From Procambarus clarkii (lineage: Eukaryota > Arthropoda > Malacostraca > Decapoda > Cambaridae), in NCBI RefSeq assembly GCF_040958095.1, contig NC_091152.1:16265713-16329712 (forward strand): a stretch of DNA of 64,000 nt, written 5' to 3'. The notes beneath the pieces are model-generated. The model ran no database searches and was not told where the DNA came from. It was given only the letters and a program-made list of their open reading frames with translations. Of the stretch, positions 33,941 to 45,200 are shown in pieces. Made by a program: the position numbers and the translations under genes. Every line of letters starts with the position of its first letter. The stretch's first letter is position 1.

Positions 33941-34316
33941 TAGTTAATTACCGTTTTTTTAGCAAGCCTGAACATAATTATCATGGTATAACATTTTGCT
34001 ATCATGCCAAGTGAGGAGGGCATTATACATGGTATTATATATATATATATATAATACCTATACTGTTTTTATAGTGAAAAGGGTTTTACTGAAGGCTATA
34101 AGTTCTAGGCTATATTTAGGCTATAAGGCTATAATTAGGGCTATAAGGAACACATTATCGGGGTTTTGGGACCAAATAATTGGGGATTTTGGGATCAAAA
34201 ATTTCGGGCTCGCTCTCTGAGCAATTAAAAAAAATTAGTGTTTGATTTTAAGTCTTATAAAAAATATATAATTTTAAAATATGATAAAAATCATAATATA
34301 TATTTTTAGCTATCGT
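33939..34316. other. AT-rich spacer
   Basis: It contains a third short (TA)n at 34034-34054 and five loose copies of aggctata at 34090-34150. No gene is recognised. Confidence 0.45.
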
Positions 34317-35917
34317 GGCAAACCCTTGATCAAGGTTCGTGGTACAAAGTGTCAAGCCCTTGATCAAGGTTCGTGGTACAAAGTGTCAAGCCCTTGATCA
34401 AGGTTCATGGTACAAAGTGTCAAGCCCTTGATCCAGGTTCGTGGTACAAAGTGTCAAGCCCTTGATCTAGGGTCGTGGTACAAAGTGACAAGCCCTTGAT
34501 CAAGGTTCGTGGTACAAAGTGACAAGCCCTTGATCTAGGGTCGTGGTACAAAGTGGCAAGCCCTTGATCTAGGGTCGTGGTACAAAGTGTCAAGCCCTTG
34601 ATCAAGGTTCATGGTACAAAGTGGCCAGTCCTTGATCTAGGTTCGTGGTACAAAGTGGGAAGCCATTGATCATGGTTCGTTTTACAAAGTGGCAAGCCCT
34701 TGATCTAGGGTCGTGGTACAAAGTGTCAAGCCCTTGATCCAGGTTCATGGTACAAAGTGTCAAGCCCTTGATCTAGGGTCGTGGTACAAAGTGACAAGCC
34801 CTTGATCTAGGGTCGTGGTACAAAGTAGCAAACCCTTGATCAAGGTTCATGGTACAAAGTGTCAAGCCCTTGATCAAGGTTCATGGTACAAAGTGGCCAG
34901 TCCTTGATCTAGGTTCGTGGTACAAAGTGGGAAGCCATTGATCATGGTTCGTTTTACAAAGTGGCAAGCCCTTGATCTAGGGTCGTGGTACAAAGTGTCA
35001 AGCCCTTGATCCAGGTTCATGGTACAAAGTGTCAAGCCCTTGATCTAGGGTCGTGGTACAAAGTGACAAGCCCTTGATCTAGGGTCGTGGTACAAAGTGA
35101 CAAACCCTTGATCTAGGTTCGTGGTACAAAGTGTCAAGCCCTTGATCAAGGTTCGTGGTACAAAGTGTCAAGCCCTTGATCAAGGTTCGTGGTACAAAGT
35201 GTCAAGCCCTTGATCAAGGTTCGTGGTACAAAGTGACAAGCCCTTGATCTAGGTTCGTGGTACAAAGTGACAAGCCCTTGATCTAGGTTCGTGGTACAAA
35301 GTGACAAGCCCTTGATCTAGGGTCGTGGTACAAAGTGGCCAGTCCTTGATCTAGGTTCGTGGTACAAAGTGGGAAGCCATTGATCATGGTTCGTTTTACA
35401 AAGTGGCAAGCCCTTGATCTAGGGTCGTGGTACAAAGTGTCAAGCCCTTGATCCAGGTTCATGGTACAAAGTGTCAAGCCCTTGATCTAGGGTCGTGGTA
35501 CAAAGTGACAAGCCCTTGATCTAGGGTCGTGGTACAAAGTGACAAGCCCTTGATCTAGGTTCGTGGTACAAAGTGTCAAGCCCTTGATCTAGGTTCGTGG
35601 TACAAAGTGGCCAGCACTTGATCAAGGTTCGTGGTACAAAGTGACAAGCCCTTGATCTAGGTTCGTGGTACAAAGTGTCAAGCCCTTGATCTAGGTTCGT
35701 GGTACAAAGTGGCAAGCCCTTGATCTAGGGTCGTGGTACAAAGTGACAAACCCTTGATCTAGGTTCGTGGTACAAAGTGGCAAGCCCTTGATCTAGGGTC
35801 GTGGTACAAAGTGTCAAGCCCTTGATCTAGGTTCATGGTACAAAGTGTCAAGCCCTTGATCCAGGTTCATGGTACAAAGTGTCAAGCCCTTGATCTAGGT
35901 TCATGGTACAAAGTGTC
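34317..35917. repeat. 34-bp minisatellite, about 47 copies
   Basis: The unit starts gtcaagcccttgatcaaggt and ends cgtggtacaaagt. Main variants are gatctaggg, gatctaggt and gatccaggt, and gtgac/gtggc for gtgtc. Some units contain the 10-bp palindrome cttgatcaag. A rare pair (gtggccagtccttg, then gtgggaagccattg with cgttttacaa) recurs at 34621, 34893 and 35335, spaced by exactly 8 and 13 units, which shows higher-order duplication. Confidence 0.96.
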
Positions 35918-35927
35918 TAAAAACACA

Positions 35928-36098
35928 ATGGGTGTTGTTTTGTTAACGAGTCGTTTGATGGGGGTGTTGAGTCTAATGGCCTTGTTTGTCATCAACGTCA
36001 CAGCTCGTCCTCGTCAACAAGGGGCCAAAGGCTCGTTAATCCGGCCGCCAAACCACCTGATTTGGAATGAAAGCCGTTTAACCTTGACTAACAACTGA
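35928..36098 (+). CDS. Candidate 56-residue secreted peptide, weak
   Basis: An ATG in a good context (A at -3, G at +4) starts 11 bp after the 34-bp array and opens 56 codons. Residues 1-26 are hydrophobic with one arginine (MGVVLLTSRL, then MGVLSLMALFVINVTA) and resemble a signal peptide ending near Ala26. The remaining 30 residues are polar and basic, with RPRQQ and WNES (a possible N-glycosylation site) and no cysteine. No family is recognised. The frame is short and could be chance; the upstream array is open in the same frame, so the stop-to-stop frame is not itself informative. No promoter, splice site or poly-A signal is established. Confidence 0.15.
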   Translation: MGVVLLTSRLMGVLSLMALFVINVTARPRQQGAKGSLIRPPNHLIWNESRLTLTNN

Positions 36099-36133
36099 TG
36101 ACGTTCGAACATTTCTCGATCATTTTCTGATAG

Positions 36134-36456
36134 TACGAATAATTCCCACGTACAGCTAATAATTCCCACGTACAGCTAATAATTCCCCACGTTCAGCTAA
36201 TAATTCCCACGTACAGCTAATAATTCCCTCGTACAGCTAATAATTCCCCACGTACAGCAAATAGTTCCCCCATACAGCTAATAATTCCCACGTACAGCTA
36301 ATAATTCCCCACGTACAGCGAATAATTCCCCCATACAGCTAATAATTCCCACGTACAGCTAATAATTCCCACGTACAGCTAATAATTCCCACGTATAGCG
36401 AATAATTCCCACGTACATCTAATAATTCCCACGTACAGCGAATAATTCCCACGTAC
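36134..36456. repeat. 20/21-bp minisatellite, about 16 copies
   Basis: The unit is taataattcccacgtacagc, with an extra C in some copies and gaataa, ccatac and gtatag variants. It is more degenerate than the neighbouring arrays. Confidence 0.94.
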
Positions 36457-36874
36457 GCCCATGTATAAAATTTTTAATTATAATAACATCAAGCTATATT
36501 TCAGAAAAAATTAGAATACAAAGTGGATTAGTGAATACATTGTGGGTTAAAAGTGAAGACAGACAGGCGGGGCCCCAGAGCCTGAGCCTGTACCCATCAG
36601 ATAATTACCTGATGGGCATTCAAGTCTCCTTGGCACGTTTATGTATAGTGTGTATGTATATATGCTATATATATAGATATATAGTGTGTTGTCTATAGCT
36701 TTAGAGTGTATGTGTAGTATATATTCGTGTGTGTGTATTAATAGTTGTATTTGCTGTTTCTGTATGGCATAGAGTTGTATATAGCTCTTGGGCCCCGCCT
36801 TTCTAAACCGGCGGTTGTCTAATGTATTCATTCATGTCCGATCTATTTTTCCTATACTATTTATATATTTGTTT
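36457..36874. other. Spacer bounded by a 17-bp imperfect inverted repeat
   Basis: aggcggggccccagagc (36565-36581) and gctcttgggccccgcct (36784-36800) are complementary at 16 of 17 positions and enclose about 200 bp. Inside is an 8-bp hairpin, cccatcag (36593-36600) with ctgatggg (36609-36616). The outer words resemble the gaggcgggaccaaagagcc part of the LINE 3' tail, so two opposed retroelement tails are an alternative to a small inverted-repeat element. A GT/TA-rich patch follows. No gene is recognised. Confidence 0.45.
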
Positions 36875-36966
36875 CTCACACACACACACACCCAGGAAGC
36901 AGCCTGTAGCTGCTGGCTAACTCCCAGGTACCTATTTACTGCTAGGTGAACAGGAGCATCAGGTGA
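36875..36966 (-). mobile_element. SINE body fragment with (CA)n
   Basis: (CA)n at 36877-36891 is followed by caggaagcagcctgtagctg and ctaactcccaggtaccta, matching the plus-strand text at about 690-748 inside the SINE at 605-860. It lacks the tRNA head. The (CA)n at this point in the body matches the arrangement of the SINE at 39272-39604. Confidence 0.65.
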
Positions 36967-37054
36967 TATATGAAATTATATTGTAAAAACCTGTTTAATT
37001 AATATATAATAGATTAAGATGAGGTTGTATTTTATGGTTATGGTATAAAGTTAT

Positions 37055-37195
37055 GCTGAGGAGGTGATGAATAGGTTACTCACCGCTGAGGAGCCGTTAC
37101 TCACCGCTGAGGAGCTGATGAATAGGTTACTCACCGCTGAGGAGCCGTTACTCACCGCTGAGGAGCTATGATGAATAGGTTACTCACCGCTTAGG
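37055..37195. repeat. About 51-bp direct repeat, 2.5 copies
   Basis: The unit combines gatgaataggttactcaccg with ctgaggagccgttactcacc, itself a pair sharing ttactcaccgctgaggag. It is an alternating two-part repeat. Confidence 0.9.
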
Positions 37196-37253
37196 ATCTG
37201 TGTCATAGCTTTATCTCACTGATAATTTGCCCTGAAAGGCGAGTCTACTGAGC

Positions 37254-37520
37254 CGCGTCACTCATCCTGTGAGTGACCATATCTCCTCTGTCACTCATGC
37301 TATGAGTCAGCATATCTCCTCTGTGTCACTCATCCTCTGAGTGAATATATATCCTATGTGTTACTCATCCTGTGAGTGACCATATCCCCTCCGCATCACT
37401 CATCCTGTGAGTGACCATATCCCCTCCGCGTCACTCATCCTGTGAGTGACCATATCCCCTCCGCGTCACTCATCCTGTGAGTGACCATATCCCCTCCGCG
37501 TCACTCATCCTGTGAGTGAA
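37254..37520. repeat. 35-bp satellite of hairpin units, about 7.5 copies
   Basis: The unit begins gtcactcatcctgtgagtga and ends ccatatcccctccgc. Each intact unit contains perfect 8-bp arms, gtcactca and tgagtgac, around loop tcctg. The first three units are diverged (ctatgagtcagc, ctctgagtgaata) and the last four nearly identical, so amplification went rightward most recently. Confidence 0.95.
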
Positions 37521-38640
37521 CACACCGCCATAGCAGCATACCCAACACCCCCAACATGAAGACCACTCACTGTGGTATTCAACTTCTCACTTATACACCT
37601 TCCCAGTGATGAGTCAAACTGAACCCCGACTCAACAAGCAGTTACTCACCTCCTTCAGAAACCTGCTCATCTATTCTCAACCTTCGGCGGCTTTGTTTAC
37701 ATATATTAAAACAGTTCACGAGCATAGAAACTCCCCAAATCAAATGTTATTATTGCTTTTAAACAGCCTCAAAAGGCTCCTCGCAGCTCAAAAAAAGTGA
37801 AAAGATATACAAGTTCTTATTTCCGTAACTGCTTGGTGAATTGAGCCGTAAGATGTGGTCCAAGACCCAAGTCCGGGCTGGAGGCACCATTAGGAGTGGG
37901 CCAAGTAGTGGTAACACCCGCTGTCGTGCTCCAGGAGTCTATTGTTGTACCGTAAATGCCCAAGTAATGGTCCGTGAAGAAAAAGGCGGCCATGGAGCCA
38001 CGGCTGTGGTGGTCTGAGAGGGGCCTCGGCTCCGCCCGCTATTGTTTGAGAGAGTTTCAGCCTTGTCACTTTTAATGTGCTCCGCTCTTTTGTATCTCCT
38101 TTAATACCTAGCCTCTTGTGGAGCACTCGTTCGAGGCCTGGCCGTCCGACATGTTAATTAGGAAGACCTGCGAACGGGCAGCCTCGTGGCGCTGCTCCGG
38201 GTAGACAGGCGGTAGATATCTACGTCTATCTACCTAAAAAAATATCATTTAAAATAAAAAAATATATCTAGCGTAGATGGACAAATAGATAGAGTTCATC
38301 GTCTTCGGAGCTTAAAGGTATCGGATTCCTTCCTCTCGTCGATAGTCAATAGGGAGATGGGTTAGCACCAGGCGGGGCTCTGGTTACAGGGTGTTCTCTG
38401 GATCACAATATGTAGATGGTTCGACCCCCTCCTGGGACCCCACACACGCTGTGGGGCTCGACCAACCACGATGGACCAGCCACCTGGAGGAAGGGAAAAC
38501 AATGAAAGGTAAAGTATGTGAAAAAAATATTTCGAAACTTGAAGTGGAATGATGAGACTGAATAAGATGGTTTGATAGACTGAGAGAGAATGGTAGGAGA
38601 GGAAGTAGTGAGATGGTTATGTTGATTGTGTGTGTGTGGG
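37521..38640. other. 1.1-kb spacer without recognised gene
   Basis: Frames at 37606-37800 (plus, 64 codons), 37890-38126 (minus, 78 codons) and 38384-38674 (minus) have no recognisable domain, and their codon content does not stand out. The tract is not tandemly repeated. I see nothing further that I can support. Confidence 0.4.
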
Positions 38641-39271
38641 GGTTGAGCTCTGGCTCTTTGGGCCCGCCTCTCAACTGGTGTACAGGTTCCTGAGCCTATT
38701 GGGCTCTATCATATCTACATTTGAAACTGTGTATGGAGTCAGCCTCCACCACATCACTGCCTAATGCATTCCATTTATTAACTACTCTGACACTGAAAAC
38801 ATTCTTTCTAACGTCTCTGTGGCTCATGTGGGTACTAAGTTTCCACCTGTGTCCCCTTGTTCGTGTCCCACCCGTGCTGAAGAGTTTGTCTTTGTCCACT
38901 CTGTCAATTCCCCTGAGTATTTTGTAGGTGGTTATCATGTCTCCCCTTACTCTTCTGTTTTCCAGGGATGTGAGGTTCAGCTCCTTTAGCCTTTCCTCGT
39001 AGCTCATACCTCTCAGTTCCGGGACGAGCCTGGTGGCATACCGCTGAATCTTCTCTAACTTTGTCTTGTGTTTAACTAGGTATGGACTCCAGGCTGGAGC
39101 TGCATACTCCAGGATTGGTCTGACATAAGTGGTATACAGGGTCCTGAACGATTCCTTACACAAGTTTCTAAAGGCAGTTCTTATGTTGGCCAACCTAGCA
39201 TATGCCGCTGATGATATCCTTTTGATGTGGTCCTCTGGGGACAGGTTCGGTGTGATATCAACCCCCAGATC
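38641..39271 (-). mobile_element. 5'-truncated LINE, RT C-terminal region and 3' tail (copy 3)
   Basis: This is the longest 3' copy. The minus strand is open from DLGVDITPNLSPEDHIKRIS at 39271 through TYVRPILEYAAPAWSPYLVK and SLENRRVRGDMITTYKILRG to RYDRAQ with its stop at 38696-38698: 191 codons with no frameshift. This is the post-catalytic (thumb and C-terminal) part of a CR1/L2-like RT; the YADD-type catalytic core lies upstream and is missing. The tail ends at about ctcaaccccc and passes into (CA)n. At the 5' end the coding sequence starts directly against another (CA)n that is the tail of the SINE at 39272-39604. Confidence 0.88.
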
Positions 39272-39396
39272 TGTGTGTGTGTGTGTGTGTACTCACCTAG
39301 TTGTGGGTTGTGGGTTGAGCTCTGCTCTTTCAGTCGGCCTCTCAAATCAGCTGCTACTAACTACTTTTTTTTCTTTCTTTCAATTATTTTCTTTCA

Positions 39397-39437
<41 letters not shown>

Positions 39438-39604
39438 CAGGAATCAGATCCGTAGCAGCTGTCTAACTCCCAGGTACCTATTTACTGCTAGGTAACAAGG
39501 GGCATCCGGGTGACAGAAACTTTGCCCATTTGTTTCTGCCTGGTCCATTAAATCAAACTCGGGCCGCAGGATTACGAGTCCTGCGCGCTGTCCACTCAGC
39601 TACT
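39272..39604 (-). mobile_element. Full-length composite SINE: tRNA head, body, LINE-like tail
   Basis: On the minus strand, the A box tagctgagtgg (39602-39592) and the anticodon arm cagga/tcctg around ctcgtaa (anticodon CGT) match the head of the SINE at 605-860; the B box is decayed (gagtttgattt, 39560-39550). The shared body (cagaaacaaatgggcaaag, ctagcagtaaataggtacc) is followed by (TG)n, then ttgagaggc, aaagagcagagctcaaccc and caactaggtgagtac. That last block matches the LINE 3' tails at 4743 and 20300. The element ends in (CA)n (39290-39272). A SINE sharing the 3' end of a LINE normally borrows that LINE's enzymes. Confidence 0.82.
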
Positions 39605-39770
39605 GTGTGTGTGTATTAAAGGAAAGACCTAAGGAAAATACTTTAAAATTGCCCTATCAAGCCAAACCCTTTTAACAACGGTTTAAAAATTACTATTAAG
39701 CAAATTTCAGTCTAAGGTTAAACCCCCATGTTTTAACCCAACACTAAATGCTTTGACCGCTCCCAACAGA

Positions 39771-40159
39771 TTAATGATCAATCATCAATGATCAATAATT
39801 AATCCTCAATGATCAACGATCAATCATCTATGATCAATGATTAATCCTCAATGATCAATCATCAATGACCAATCATCAATGATGAATCATCAATGATGAA
39901 TCATTAATGATCAATGATCAATGATCAATCATCAATCATCAGTGACCAATCATCAATCATCAATGATCAATTATCAATGATCAATCATCAATGATCAATG
40001 ATCAATCATCAATGATCAATCATCAATGATCAATCATCAATGATCAATCATCAATGACCAATCATCAATGACCAATCATCAATGACCAATCATCAATGAT
40101 CAATTATCAATGATCAATCATCAATGATCAATTATCAACGTATCAATCAACGTATCAAA
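39771..40159. repeat. 7/14-bp AT-rich satellite
   Basis: The 14-bp unit is atgatcaatcatca, made of two related 7-mers (atgatca and atcatca), with gaccaat, gatgaat and attatca variants. About 390 bp. tgatca palindromes recur. Confidence 0.94.
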
Positions 40160-40428
40160 TCTGATGCACTTTGTAAACACCTCAAATGCTTCGACCAGAA
40201 ATATTCTGGTCGAGATGGAGACGGTCTTGCTCCTTACAGGACTGAGTTCAATCTCCGACGGTCCTGGACCAGGACTCATCATTCCCTCGACTGCTTACGA
40301 AACCTCTACATCTCTCCTCGATATGCACAGGCTTCGTAAGAGGTTATATAAATGTTTTATAAACCCTCGAATGGGTGGGAAGGCACCATTCCTTCCGTCT
40401 GTCCAATCCCTGTTCCTTGTTCCAATCC
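40160..40428. other. Spacer with a perfect 10-bp hairpin, before the giant array
   Basis: The arms tcgaccagaa (40191-40200) and ttctggtcga (40204-40213) pair perfectly around ata. No gene is recognised; the frames at 40124-40339 and 40164-40481 cross array or spacer and have no domain. Confidence 0.6.
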
Positions 40429-42220
40429 CTACAGGCCCTGACAGTGGCCTACAGGCCCTGACAGTGGTCTACAGGTTCTGACAGTGGTCTACAGGCCCTG
40501 ACAGTGGTCTACAGGCCCTGACAGTGGCCTACAGGTTCTGACAGTGGTCTACAGGCCCTGACAGTGGTCTACAGGTTCTGACAGTGGTCTACAGACCCTG
40601 ACAGTGGTCTACAGACCCTGACAGTGGCCTACAGGTTCTGACAGAGGCCTACAGGTTCTGTCAGTGGTCTACAGACCCTGACAGTGGCCTACAGGTTCTG
40701 ACAGTGACCTGCAGACCCTGACAGTGGTCTAAAGGCCCTGACAGTGACCTACAGACCCTGACAGTGGTCTACAGGCCCTGACAATGGTCTACAGGCCCTG
40801 ACAGTGGTATACAAACCCTGACAGTGGTCTACAGACCCTGACAGTGGTCAACAGACCCTGACAGTGGTCTACAGGCCCTGACAGGCCCTGACAGTGGTCT
40901 ACAGACCCTGACAGTGGCCTACAGGCCCTGAGAGTGGTCTATAGGCTCTGACAGTGGCCTACAGGTCCTGACAGTGGTCTACAGACCCTGACAGTGGACT
41001 ACAGGCCCTGACAGTGGCCTACAGCTACTGACAGTGGTCTACAGGCCCTGACAGTGGCCTACAGCCACTGACAGTGGTCTACAGACCCTGACAGTGGCCT
41101 ACAGGCCCTGAGAGTGGTCTATAGGCCCTGACAGTGGCCTACAGGTCCTGACAGTGGTCTACAGACCCTGACAGTGGATTACAGGCCCTGACAGTGGCCT
41201 ACAGCCACTGACAGTGGACTACAGGCCCTGACAGTGGCCTACAGCCACTGACAGTGGTCTACAGACCCTGACAGTGGTCTATAGGCCCTGACAGTGGCCT
41301 ACAGGCCCTGACAGTGACCTATAGGCCCTGATAGTGGTCTACAGACCCTGACAGTGATCTACAGACCCTGACAGTGGCCTACAGGCCCTGACAGTAGTCT
41401 ACAGACCGTGACAGTGGTCTACAGACCCTGACAGTGGTCTACAGCCCCTGACAGTGGTCTACACACCCTGACAGTGGTCTACAGGCCCTGACAGTGACCT
41501 ATAACCCCTGACAATGGCCTACAGCCCCTGACAGTGGTCTACAGGCCGTGACAGTGGCATACAGGCCCTGACAGTGACCTATAGGCACTGACAGTGACCT
41601 ACAGCCCATGACAGTGGCCTACAGGCCCTGACAGTGACCTACAGGCCCTGATAGTAGCCTATAGGCCCTGACAGTGGTCTACAGGCCCTGACAGTGGTCT
41701 CCAGCCCCTGACAGTAATCTACAGGCCCTGGCATTGGTCTACAGGCCCTGACAGTGGTCTACAGGCCCTGGTAGTGGTCTACAGGCCCTGACAGTGACCT
41801 ACAGGCCCTGACAGTGGTCTACAGGCCCTGACAGAGGCCTACAGACCCTGACAGTGGGCTACAGTCCCTGACAGTGGTCTACAGACCCTGACAGCGGCCT
41901 ACAGGCCCTGACAGGCCCTGACAGTGATCTACAGACCCTGACAGTGACCTACAGGCCCTGACAGTGGCCTACAGGCCCTGACAGTGGCCTACAGTCCCTG
42001 ACAGTGGTCTACATGCCCTGACAGTATTCTACAGCCCTGACAGTGGTCTACAGACCCTGACAGTGGTCTACAGACCCTAACAGTGGTCTACAGGCTCTGA
42101 CAGTGGTCTACAGACCCTGACAGTGATCTACAAACCCTGACAGTGGTCTACAGACCTTGACAGTGGTATACAGCCCTTGACTGTGGCCTACAGCCCCTGA
42201 CAGTGGCCTACAGACCCTGA

Positions 42221-45200
42221 CAGTGGTCTACAGCCCCTGACAGTGGTCTACAGGCCCAGACAGTGGTATACAGCCCCTGACAGTGGCCTACAGCCCCTGA
42301 CAGTGGTCTACAGACCCTGACAGTGGCCTACAGCCCCTGACAGTGGCCTACAGCCCCTGACAGTGGCCTACAGCCCCTGACAGTGGTCTACAGGCCCTGA
42401 CAGTGGTCTACAGACCCTGACAGTGGTCTACAGCCCTGACAGTGGTCTACAGCCCCTGAAAGTGGTCTACAGGCCCTGACAGTGGTCTACAGCCCTGACA
42501 GTGGCCTACAGCCCCTGAAACTGGCCTACAGCCCCTCAGAGTGGTCTACAGGCCCTGAGAGTGGCCTACAGACACTGAAAGTGGCCAAAACCCCTCACAG
42601 TGGTCTACAGGCCCTGACAGTGACCTACAGGCCCTGACAGTGGCCTACAGTCCCTGACAGTGACCTACAGTCCCTGACAGTGACCTACAGTCCCTGACAA
42701 CGACCTACAGGCCCTGACAGTGGCCTACAGGCCCTGACAGTGGCCTACAGTCCCTGATAGTGATCTACAGCCCCTGACAGTGGTCTACAGGCCCTGACAG
42801 TGGCCTACAGCCCCTGACAGTGGTCTACAGACCCTGACAGTGGCCTACAGACCCTGACAGTGACCTACAGGCCCTGACAGGCCCTGACAGTTGTCTATAC
42901 GCCCTGACAGTGGTCTACAGACCTTGACAGTGGCTTACAGCCCCTGACAGTGGCCTACAGCCCCTGACAGTGGTCTACATGCCCTGACAGTATTCTACAG
43001 CCCTGACAGTGATCTACAGGCCCTGACAGTGGTCTACAGACCCTAACAGTGGCCTACAGCCCCTGACAGTGGTCTAAAGGCCCTGACAGTGGTCTACAGA
43101 TCCTGACAGTGGCCTACAGCCCCTGACAGTGGCCTACAGCCCTTGACAGTGGCCTACAGCCCCTGACAGTGGTCTACAGGCCCTGACAGTGGCCTACAGA
43201 CCCTGACAGTGGTCTACAGCCCTGACAGTGGTCTACAGCCCCTGACAGTGGCCTACAGACCCTGACAGTGGTCTACAGCCCTGACAGTGGTCTACAGCCC
43301 CTGAAAGTGGTCTACAGGCCCTGACAGTGGCCTACAGCCCCTGACAGTGGCCTACAGGCCCTGACAGTGGTCTACAGTCCTGACAGTGGCCTACAGACCC
43401 TGACAGTGGTCTACAGCCCTGACAGTGGCTAACAGACCCTGACAGTGGCCTACAGATCCTGACAGTGGCCTACAGGCCCTGACAGTGATCTACAGCCCTG
43501 ACAATGTCTACAGACCCTGACAGTTGTCTACAGACCCTGACAGTGGCCTATAGGCCCTGACAGTGATCTACAGACCCTGACAGTGGTCTACAGACCCTGA
43601 CAGTGGCCTATAGGCCCTGACAGTGATCTACAGACCCTGACAGTGGTCTACAGACCCTGACAGTGGCCTATAGGCCCTGACAGTGATCTACAGACCCTGA
43701 CAGTGATCTACAGACCCTGACAGTGGTCTACAGACCCTGACAGTGGCCTACAGACCCTGACAGTGGCCTACAGACCCTGACAGTGGTCTACAGACCCTGA
43801 CAGTGGCCTACAGATCCTGACAGTGGCCTACAGGCCCTGACAGTGATCTACAGACCCTGACAGTGATCTACAGTCCCTGACAGTGGTCTACAGACCCTGA
43901 CAGTGATCTACAGACCCTGACAGTGGTCTACAGACCCTGACAGTGGCCTACAGACACTGACAGTGGTCTACAGAACCTGACAATGGTCTACAGACCCTGA
44001 TACTGGTCTACAGACCCTGACAGTGGTCTACAGACCCTGACAATGGTCTACAGACCCTGACAGTGGTCTACAGACCCTGACAGTGGTCTACAGACCCTGA
44101 CAGTGGTCTACAGACCCTGAAAGGGGTCTACAGCCCTGACAGTCGCCTACAGCCCCTGACACTGATCTACAGACCCTGACAGTGGTCCTCAGACCCTGAC
44201 AGTGATCTACAGGCCCTGACAGTGGTTTACAGAGCCTGCCAGTGGTCTATAGGCCCTGACAGTGGTCTACAGGCCCTGACAGTGACCTACAGCCCCTGAC
44301 AGTGGTCTACAGTCCCTGCCAGTGACCTACAGACTTTGACATTGACCTACAGGCCCTGAAAGTGGTCTACAGGCCCTGACAGTAGTCTACAGGCCCTGAC
44401 AGTGGTCTACAGGCCCTGACAGTGGTCTACAGGCCCTGACAGTGACCTACAGGTCCTGACAGTGGTCTACAGGCCCTGACAGGCCCTGACAGTGGCCTAC
44501 AGGCCCTGTTAGTGGTCTACAGGCCCTGACAGTGGTCTACAGGCCCTGACAGTGGCCTACAGCCCCTGTCAGTGGTCTACAGGCCCTGACAGTGACCTAC
44601 AGGCCCTGACAGTGGTCTACAGTCCTTGACAGAGGCCTACAGCCCCTGACAGTGGTCTACAGGCCCTAGCAGTGGTCTACAGGCCCTGACAGTGGCCTAC
44701 AGCCACTGACAGTGGTCTACAGGCCCTGACAGAGGCCTACAGCCCCTGCCAGTGGTCTACAGTCCCTGACAGTGGTCTACAAGCCCTGACAGAGGCCTAC
44801 AGCCCCTGACAGTGGTCTACGGGACCGACAGTGGCCTACAGCCCCTGACAGTGGTCTACAGCCCCTGACAGTGGTCTACAGACCCTGACAGTGGCCTACA
44901 GCCCCTGACAGTGGTCTATAGGCCCTGACAGTGGTCTACAGACCCTGACAGTGGCCTACAGCCCCTGACAGTGGCCTACAGCCCCTGACAGTGGCCTACA
45001 GCCCCTGACAGTGGTCTACAGGCCCTGACAGTGGCCTACAGACCCTGACAGTGGTCTACAGCCCTGACAGTGGTCTACAGCCCCTGACAGTGGCCTACAG
45101 ACCCTGAGAGTGGTCTACAGCCCTGACAGTGGTCTACAGCCCCTGAAAGTGGTCTACAGGCCCTGACAGTGGCCTACAGCCCCTGACAGTGGCCCACAGG

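Noticed and set aside
38400..38480. tRNA-like element suggested by a B-box-like ggttcgaccc
   Set aside because: No A box at suitable spacing on either strand and no stem pairing.
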